Source of the DNA: Chloroflexi bacterium UBA5177
GTDB taxonomy: Bacteria > Chloroflexota > UBA5177
Length of the DNA: 46,350 bases
Direction: 5' to 3'
NCBI GenBank assembly: GCA_002413265.1
Contig: DHWR01000054.1
Span: 1-46,350, forward strand
Of the stretch, positions 41,602 to 46,350 are shown piece after piece. The position numbers were made by a program, and so were the translations under genes. How positions within the stretch are numbered: position 1 is the stretch's first letter; each line of letters begins with the position of its first letter. The notes below the pieces were generated by a model that saw nothing but the letters and a program-made list of their open reading frames with translations, did not search any database and was not told the DNA's origin.

Positions 41602-42942
41602 CTACGAGTAGTAGACGATGCCGAGGCCGGCCGCCACCATCGAGAGACCCATCAGCACCAGCGTGGCAGGCGTTCCGACTATCGAGGCCAGCCCGCCGAC
41701 AAGAATGAGGGGCGGGATCGCCATGGCGGCGGTGATGGTTTGCTGCATGGCCAGCACTCTGCCGCGAATGTGCGGCGCCGCGCGCTGTTGAACGATTGTC
41801 TGCACCGGCGCGTTGATGAAGGCAACCTCGATCCCCATCAAGGCGGCGAGCGGAACCATAGTGAAGGTAAGCCCGACTCCCTGGGGCAGGGGGAAGCCGG
41901 CTTTGCTCAAGCTCGCCCAGAATCCCCCAATGGATGGAACTGACGCCAGCCCAATAACGGTCACGCCCAGGCTAATCAAGGCCACGAGGACCAGGCGATC
42001 CTTCTTAAGCCGATACCCCCACTGACCGAGAATCAGCATGCCGGCCGCCAGACCGACCCCTGCCGGCGCCAGCAGGAAAAAGAGCGAGGTGCTGGTTTGG
42101 CCTATGTGCAGGCCGCGAGTTAGGTAATCCGGACCAATTTCCGCCAGGACCAGCAAGAGCGTCGGTGCCAGAGCAATTTGGAAGAGCGCGATTGCGAGTG
42201 GAGGGTCGTCGAGGATGAAGCGGGAGACCTCCCTTAGGTCTCCCCAGGCGTGACCCGCAAGCTCCTTCAACGACGTCGCCTCGCCGGACACTCGCTGATT
42301 GGTAATTGCCGGCAGCGGTGTGAGGACCAAGGCCGAGAAAGCGAAGAGTGCGGCCAACAAGATGAGGGTGTTCTGTATGCCCAGCAGTCCAATAGCAATC
42401 GGACTGAGCGCGAAACCGACTGCCTGTGAGCCCATGAAGGTGGTCTGAAACAGTGAGTTGGCCGTAATCAGCTCTTCGTTCTTCACCAGGAGTGGAAGTG
42501 TCGATCCCTCCGCGGGTGCAAAAGGCTGGCTGACCACCGCAACGAAGAACGTCACCAGGTACAGACCACCGACGTGCGACTGGAACACGATGTACAGAAG
42601 CACGCCGACGACTCGAATGACGTTCGTGCCGATCAAAATCCAGCGCTTGGAAAGCCTATCCACCAGAACACCGGACAAGCCGCTAAACAGGACGGTTGGG
42701 AGCTGGACGAGGATGATCGTAAAACCGATGCCGGCGGGGGTCTGCCCCGTGAGATGGCCGACCATGATGATCAGGGCGTACCAGAGGCTGTTTTGGGCAG
42801 TCTGCGAGGCGACCTGTGCCAGCCAGATCGACAGAAATGACCGGTTCCTCAGCACACCGAAGAAGCCGCCTCGTGACTTGTCATCCGGGCCTGCGGCGAC
42901 CTCGCCCGGCTTGCCCGGCTCGGAAGCGATAGGTGCGTTCAT
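41602..42942 (-). CDS. MFS transporter
   Basis: Major facilitator superfamily protein of 446 residues with twelve predicted membrane helices. The MFS loop signature between helices 2 and 3 is GLSGVLVDRLSKRWILIGTNVIRVVGVLL, and SIWLAQVASQTAQNSLWYALIIMV opens the first helix after a polar N terminus. It resembles the EntS/drug-efflux type (MFS_3) more than sugar importers, so an exporter is likely; the substrate is unknown. It lies seven bases downstream of the GT4 gene on the same strand, suggesting a role in exporting or trafficking what those enzymes make. Convergent with the flavoprotein gene, five bases apart. Confidence 0.88.
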   Translation of the reverse strand: MNAPIASEPGKPGEVAAGPDDKSRGGFFGVLRNRSFLSIWLAQVASQTAQNSLWYALIIMVGHLTGQTPAGIGFTIILVQLPTVLFSGLSGVLVDRLSKRWILIGTNVIRVVGVLLYIVFQSHVGGLYLVTFFVAVVSQPFAPAEGSTLPLLVKNEELITANSLFQTTFMGSQAVGFALSPIAIGLLGIQNTLILLAALFAFSALVLTPLPAITNQRVSGEATSLKELAGHAWGDLREVSRFILDDPPLAIALFQIALAPTLLLVLAEIGPDYLTRGLHIGQTSTSLFFLLAPAGVGLAAGMLILGQWGYRLKKDRLVLVALISLGVTVIGLASVPSIGGFWASLSKAGFPLPQGVGLTFTMVPLAALMGIEVAFINAPVQTIVQQRAAPHIRGRVLAMQQTITAAMAIPPLILVGGLASIVGTPATLVLMGLSMVAAGLGIVYYS

Positions 42943-42949
42943 GCCGTCC

Positions 42950-44113
42950 TTACGCTTGGTTTGCTACGGTCAGCAGGAAATCTTCATACGCATCAATAGT
43001 CTGATCTAAACCATGACGAAGTGCGATATCCCTGCTGTGCTTGCCCATTCTCGCGCGTTGGCTGTCATCCTGCAGGATAGCGATCAGAGCAACCGCAATC
43101 GCACTGCTGTCGCCGGGGGGCGCCAGGAAGCCGTTCTCGCCATCATGGATAAGCTCCGGAAGCGCCTGGGCGGCCACGCCGACAGCAGGAAGTCCGGAGG
43201 CGAGGGCTTCCAGGGTCGCAATGCTTTGAAGCTCGACTCTTGACGTGACGCAATAAACCTGAGCAAGCGAGTACACGTCGGCAAAATCTTCGTGGGATAC
43301 ATAGCCCGTGAAGTGCACATCCGTGTCGATGCCTAGGGTTCGGGCGAGCTGTTCCAGACGCTGTCGCTCGGTCCCCTGCCCGCCGATCAAGAACTGAACG
43401 TCCGCCTTCTCGCGGACAATCGCCGCGGCTCGCATCCAGACATCCATTTCTTTTTCAGCATCGAGCCGGCCCGTGTAGAGCACAACCGGCCTTGCGTCCA
43501 AACCGAACCTGGCCTGCAAGTTCCCAGCAGCCGATCGGGGACTGAAGCGGTCAGTGTCCACGCCGTTTGAAATGGCGCGAATCGGCCGTCGATAGCCCAT
43601 CAGGCGAAGTGCGGTTGCTGCTGTTTCAGTAGGGGTGGCGACTGAGTGGCAGCGGTTTAAGAGGCGTAGAATCCAGAATCCGAATGCGGCCTCTGACGCC
43701 CGGTAAGCGATTGGCACGTTCCGAATGCCCCACAGGGAACACTCCGGAATCGTGTGGTTGGTAGCCGCCAGTGGGATCCCACGCTTCACGGCGGCGGAGG
43801 CCGACATCCAGCTCAGGGGGAAAGGGTGATGGATGTGAACGACATCTGGAGCAGTCCTCGCCATCCAGGTCTCAACTTCGTTCTTCGGCCACAGGGCCGA
43901 TCGAAGCTCGAAACCGAATGGAACGCGCGACGTACTCGCGCGTGTAATGGACATGGGACCACCCGCCTCGACGCCAGGCTCTCCGCTGGGACTGGGGGCC
44001 AGAAGGAAGACGGAGTGGCCGCGGGCTGCCAGGCCGTTGCCGAGGTTTTGAATGACGGTTGATGGGCCACCGACCCACGGGTAGTAGAAGTCGGTGACGA
44101 CGCCGATTCTCAC
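42950..44113 (-). CDS. GT4-family glycosyltransferase
   Basis: Retaining GT-B glycosyltransferase, 387 residues, similar to the PimA/lipid-mannosyltransferase group. The N-terminal domain begins MRIGVVTDFYYPWVGGPSTVIQNLGNGLAARGH with the acceptor-side GG loop, and has DVVHIHHPFPLSWMSA at 90-105. The C-terminal domain starts near ISNGVDTDRF (181-190), with VLYTGRLDAEKEMDVW and the E-x7-E donor motif from E294 to E302 (ELQSIATLE). The nucleotide-sugar donor and lipid or other acceptor cannot be read from sequence. The start overlaps the radical SAM gene's stop by four bases. Confidence 0.91.
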   Translation of the reverse strand: MRIGVVTDFYYPWVGGPSTVIQNLGNGLAARGHSVFLLAPSPSGEPGVEAGGPMSITRASTSRVPFGFELRSALWPKNEVETWMARTAPDVVHIHHPFPLSWMSASAAVKRGIPLAATNHTIPECSLWGIRNVPIAYRASEAAFGFWILRLLNRCHSVATPTETAATALRLMGYRRPIRAISNGVDTDRFSPRSAAGNLQARFGLDARPVVLYTGRLDAEKEMDVWMRAAAIVREKADVQFLIGGQGTERQRLEQLARTLGIDTDVHFTGYVSHEDFADVYSLAQVYCVTSRVELQSIATLEALASGLPAVGVAAQALPELIHDGENGFLAPPGDSSAIAVALIAILQDDSQRARMGKHSRDIALRHGLDQTIDAYEDFLLTVANQA

Positions 44114-45186
44114 CCGGCGGCGAGAGCCTCGACAGCAAGCGACTTGCGGCGTTGTCGCTCTATTCGATGTCGCTCCTTCATGTACCTGATGTCTGCCAGA
44201 GCACTCAGCACAAAGTTGCGATCGAACTGGTAGTAGAACGACGGATGGATATAGCAGAGATTGCTGCAGTCGTCGCAGAACTTGAACTTGCCGGCTTTGT
44301 CCTGCATCTGCTTCCAGCGATCGGTCTTGAAGAAACTGATGATGTTTCGGTCGAACTTTATGCGCTGAGCGATTTTGTGATAGCAGGGATACAGCAGATA
44401 GCCATCAGGCGAGATCGCGAGGACGGCGTTTCCCGCTCTGCAAGCGGGCTTCTCGGCACGATTCCCGCCGGCCTCGAAGACTCGAAGCTCACCCCAGTTG
44501 ACGTAGACGTTTTTCTCGCGTGCCACGTCGCGTGCCTTTTGCAGGTTTTTGATGTCCACGCCGTCGTTACCGAAGTACTCCCACTCGGGCTGGATCTTCA
44601 AAATCGCTTGCTTCTCTCGGCAAAGATCGATCATTCCGGGCAGAAGGTCAGCATTGTCGTTCGTCAACACGAAGATAATCTGATACGGCTCACCGAGGCG
44701 GCGTGCGATCTCCATACTCTCGATGACCGAGTCGTACGAGTTGTCTCGCCGCAGGGTATTGTGCGGCTCAGGTCCAGGTGAGCACAGCGAGAAGCAAAGA
44801 ATGTCGATGAGCCCTTGAAGCTCTTTCGCCCGCTTCGGATAGAGGGTGCAGTTTGTCGTCATCTGGGTGCGGAAGCCGCGCTTCTTGGCCTCGCCGAGAA
44901 GGAAGCCCATGTCCTTACGCAATAGTGGTTCGCCCCCGGTGAAGTCGATCAGCCGAACACCCAGCTCCTTGAGAATGTCGAGGTGCTCGAGGGTCTGCTC
45001 CTTCGAGCTGTACTGGGACACAGGAAGAACATCCATGGGGCCGTCGGGAATATTGCAGAAGACACAGCGCGCGTTGCATTTGTACGTAACGTAGTAATAG
45101 GCCATGACCGGCTTGCCGAGCATGGGTCCGAGGACAAGATCCGCCATCGCGGGCGCTCTGGTGGGAAGGAGCGTCTGCAGCTTCAA
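44110..45186 (-). CDS. Radical SAM protein with SPASM-like C-terminal domain
   Basis: Radical S-adenosylmethionine enzyme, 358 residues. The first 4Fe-4S ligands are C37, C41 and C44 (YKCNARCVFCNI), followed by LIDFTGGEPLLRKD, the GGEP AdoMet loop. The C-terminal half has more cysteines, CRAGNAVLAISPDGYLLYPCYHK and FCDDCSNLCYIHPSFYY, as in SPASM or twitch domains that bind auxiliary clusters. The start is a TTG at 45186 with AGGAGG at 45199-45194 and 7-base spacing; the ATGs at 45258 and 45243 lack a site, and one coincides with a TATAAT box. The substrate is unknown; pairing with GT4 and MFS genes suggests a lipid or peptide modification. Confidence 0.88.
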   Translation of the reverse strand: MKLQTLLPTRAPAMADLVLGPMLGKPVMAYYYVTYKCNARCVFCNIPDGPMDVLPVSQYSSKEQTLEHLDILKELGVRLIDFTGGEPLLRKDMGFLLGEAKKRGFRTQMTTNCTLYPKRAKELQGLIDILCFSLCSPGPEPHNTLRRDNSYDSVIESMEIARRLGEPYQIIFVLTNDNADLLPGMIDLCREKQAILKIQPEWEYFGNDGVDIKNLQKARDVAREKNVYVNWGELRVFEAGGNRAEKPACRAGNAVLAISPDGYLLYPCYHKIAQRIKFDRNIISFFKTDRWKQMQDKAGKFKFCDDCSNLCYIHPSFYYQFDRNFVLSALADIRYMKERHRIERQRRKSLAVEALAAG

Positions 45187-45241
45187 AAACCACCCTCCTG
45201 CGGCTGAATATCGCGGAATTCGCGTCGCGAAAGTCTCCGAC

Positions 45242-45247
45242 ATTATA
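45242..45247 (-). promoter_or_regulatory. -10 box of the radical SAM operon
   Basis: A consensus TATAAT on the minus strand; transcription would start near 45235, leaving about 50 bases before the TTG at 45186. No good -35 box is seen: TTGGCC gives 15-base spacing and TATTGG gives 17. It lies between the two divergent genes and supports the internal TTG start. Confidence 0.4.
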
Positions 45248-45309
45248 GGCAGAGGCATGGCGGGCCAATATCAGTGAAACTACGCAGATTTCGCGCCCAG
45301 GAGCACGAT

Positions 45310-46110
45310 TTGAAGATCGAAGACGAAATGGCTACCGCGGCCCGAGTCGCCCAAGAAACTGGACGGATCCTGCTGAAACACTTTGCAGACACTGCGCTGA
45401 CCATTCGGGCGAAAGGTGAACGCGACGTCGTCACTGCCGCGGATATGGAGAGCGAGGCCCTTCTGCTCCAGCGATTGGGACAGGAGTTTCCGGCCGATGG
45501 CGTCATCGGCGAGGAGGGCACGGACACCTCAGCGAATCGCAAGCGCGTTTGGTACGTGGACCCGCTTGATGGAACCCTCAACTTCTCCAGAGGGGTGCCT
45601 GTTTGGTCAGTGAGTCTAGGTCTGTTCGAGGGAGACGAAGCTCTGGTTGGAGTCGTGCATGATCCAATTCGGGGCGAGACCTTCTGTGCAGGTCGCGGCA
45701 TGGGAGCCTTTCTTAATGGCAGCCCTATTCGTGCAAGCCGGCTCACGGAACTTTCACGCGCCTTCGTCCACGTCACGGTCGACTTCAATGACTCGAGCCA
45801 GCTCGCGGGTCTGGACGATATTCAACGCCTGGCTCCGGCGGTACTCCGCACGCGAAATCTCGGCTCCGCCGCGCTTGGTCTTGCCTACGTCGCGGCAGGC
45901 CGCATGGACGTGATGCTCCATCGCCAGGCAAACCCGTGGGACTACGGAGCGGGCGTGCTTCTGGTCAGGGAGGCGGGTGGCTCGGTGTCCGGAATGGACG
46001 GCGCGCCGTGGGTGCCGGCGGACGCTTCGGTGGCGGCTGCGGCCACGGAGGCGCTTCGCGCGAGCCTGCTTGATACGATCCGATCCTCGGCGGATAGCCA
46101 ACTACAATAA
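45310..46110 (+). CDS. Inositol monophosphatase family protein
   Basis: Mg-dependent phosphatase of the IMPase/FBPase/CysQ superfamily, 266 residues from the TTG at 45310, preceded by AGGAG with 6-base spacing; a GTG at 45274 would add 12 residues without a site. Metal ligands are in GVIGEEG (E68, E69), WYVDPLDGTLNFSRGVP (D84, D87) and NPWDYGAGVLLVREAGG near the C terminus. The VWSVSLGLFEGDEALVGVVHDP stretch is typical of inositol-1-monophosphatase. It would make free inositol or dephosphorylate a related sugar phosphate or nucleotide; the family does not separate these by sequence. Divergent from the radical SAM gene. Confidence 0.92.
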   Translation: MKIEDEMATAARVAQETGRILLKHFADTALTIRAKGERDVVTAADMESEALLLQRLGQEFPADGVIGEEGTDTSANRKRVWYVDPLDGTLNFSRGVPVWSVSLGLFEGDEALVGVVHDPIRGETFCAGRGMGAFLNGSPIRASRLTELSRAFVHVTVDFNDSSQLAGLDDIQRLAPAVLRTRNLGSAALGLAYVAAGRMDVMLHRQANPWDYGAGVLLVREAGGSVSGMDGAPWVPADASVAAAATEALRASLLDTIRSSADSQLQ

Positions 46111-46145
46111 TCAGTGGCTCCAACCCTTCACGTCGGGGCGGCGTA

Positions 46146-46350
46146 GTGCGCCCTCTCGTTCGCGGTTCCGTCTACCTTGCGCTTGCCCTCAGTCTGCTCG
46201 CGGCGGGCTGGCTCGGCTATCAGGTCTACGACGTCTACACCGGTTTGCACGATATGCTCGGCCAGCCAGCGCCCCTCGTGGAGGGGGAGAAGAAGGTCGC
46301 TATCCCGCCGATTAACGGGAATAGTCGAATCAACTTCCTGATTCTGGGCA
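46146..46350 (+). CDS. LytR-CpsA-Psr family protein, N-terminal part
   Basis: Partial frame of 68 codons running off the window, from a GTG at 46146. It has a basic start (RPLVRGSVY), one hydrophobic segment (LALALSLLAAGWLGYQVY), a linker, and NGNSRINFLILG, which matches the opening strand of the LCP catalytic domain (usually RINFLILGSD). LCP proteins attach wall teichoic acid, arabinogalactan or capsule to peptidoglycan outside the membrane. It lies 35 bases after the inositol monophosphatase gene on the same strand. The domain's arginine and aspartate catalytic residues lie beyond the window, so this is a call from the N terminus only. Confidence 0.72.
   Translation, partial: MRPLVRGSVYLALALSLLAAGWLGYQVYDVYTGLHDMLGQPAPLVEGEKKVAIPPINGNSRINFLILG

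Noticed and set aside
44152..44781. A 209-codon plus-strand open frame
   Set aside because: It is wholly antisense to the radical SAM gene, whose cysteine motifs and coupling to GT4 are clear; no start signal is seen.

Overview
The window is about 46 kb of compact, roughly 60% GC bacterial chromosome. I see no phage, transposase, CRISPR array or plasmid functions. Lineage is inferred only loosely. Small and large acyl-CoA mutase subunits are separate genes, the wall-biosynthesis genes (LCP family, L,D-transpeptidase) look monoderm-type, the 14-gene nuo operon is complete, and tRNA genes are scattered singly with encoded CCA. Together these suit a Terrabacteria lineage such as Chloroflexota, Dormibacterota or a deep actinobacterial relative. 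No marker gene here settles it. TTG and GTG starts behind a strong Shine-Dalgarno sequence are common, so several starts were placed from ribosome-binding sites.

Region 1 (1-11000) holds the end of a tRNA-Glu gene, then a catabolic operon: etfB, etfA, acyl-CoA dehydrogenase, thiolase, two more acyl-CoA dehydrogenases, a MeaB-type GTPase, and a B12-dependent acyl-CoA mutase as large plus small subunit. A small membrane protein, tRNA-Leu(GAG) and a PduO-type cobalamin adenosyltransferase follow. The mutase would by default be called methylmalonyl-CoA mutase, but its two specificity residues are Phe80 and Gln198, as in isobutyryl-CoA mutase. The operon then reads as branched-chain acyl-CoA (for example isobutyryl-CoA from valine) rearranged to a straight chain and oxidised, with electrons passing to ETF.

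Region 2 (11000-17000) holds a double zinc-ribbon protein behind a structured leader, a minus-strand t6A operon (tsaE, tsaB, rimI, tsaD, then a small unknown gene), and a plus-strand UbiB/ABC1 kinase followed by a small LigA-like protein and tRNA-Pro(CGG).

Region 3 (17000-25800) is envelope-related: two GT-C-like polytopic membrane proteins around an AUR1/inositol phosphorylceramide synthase-like PAP2 protein, then rsmG, an RDD protein, an L,D-transpeptidase, a lone hutU and a small membrane protein.

Region 4 (26000-41600) is nuoA-nuoN in canonical order, followed 22 bases later by a FixC/ETF-quinone oxidoreductase-like flavoprotein. This links the ETF of region 1 to the quinone pool served by complex I.

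Region 5 (41600-46350) holds a minus-strand set (radical SAM protein, GT4 glycosyltransferase, MFS transporter) divergent from an inositol monophosphatase-family gene and the start of an LCP-family gene that runs off the end.
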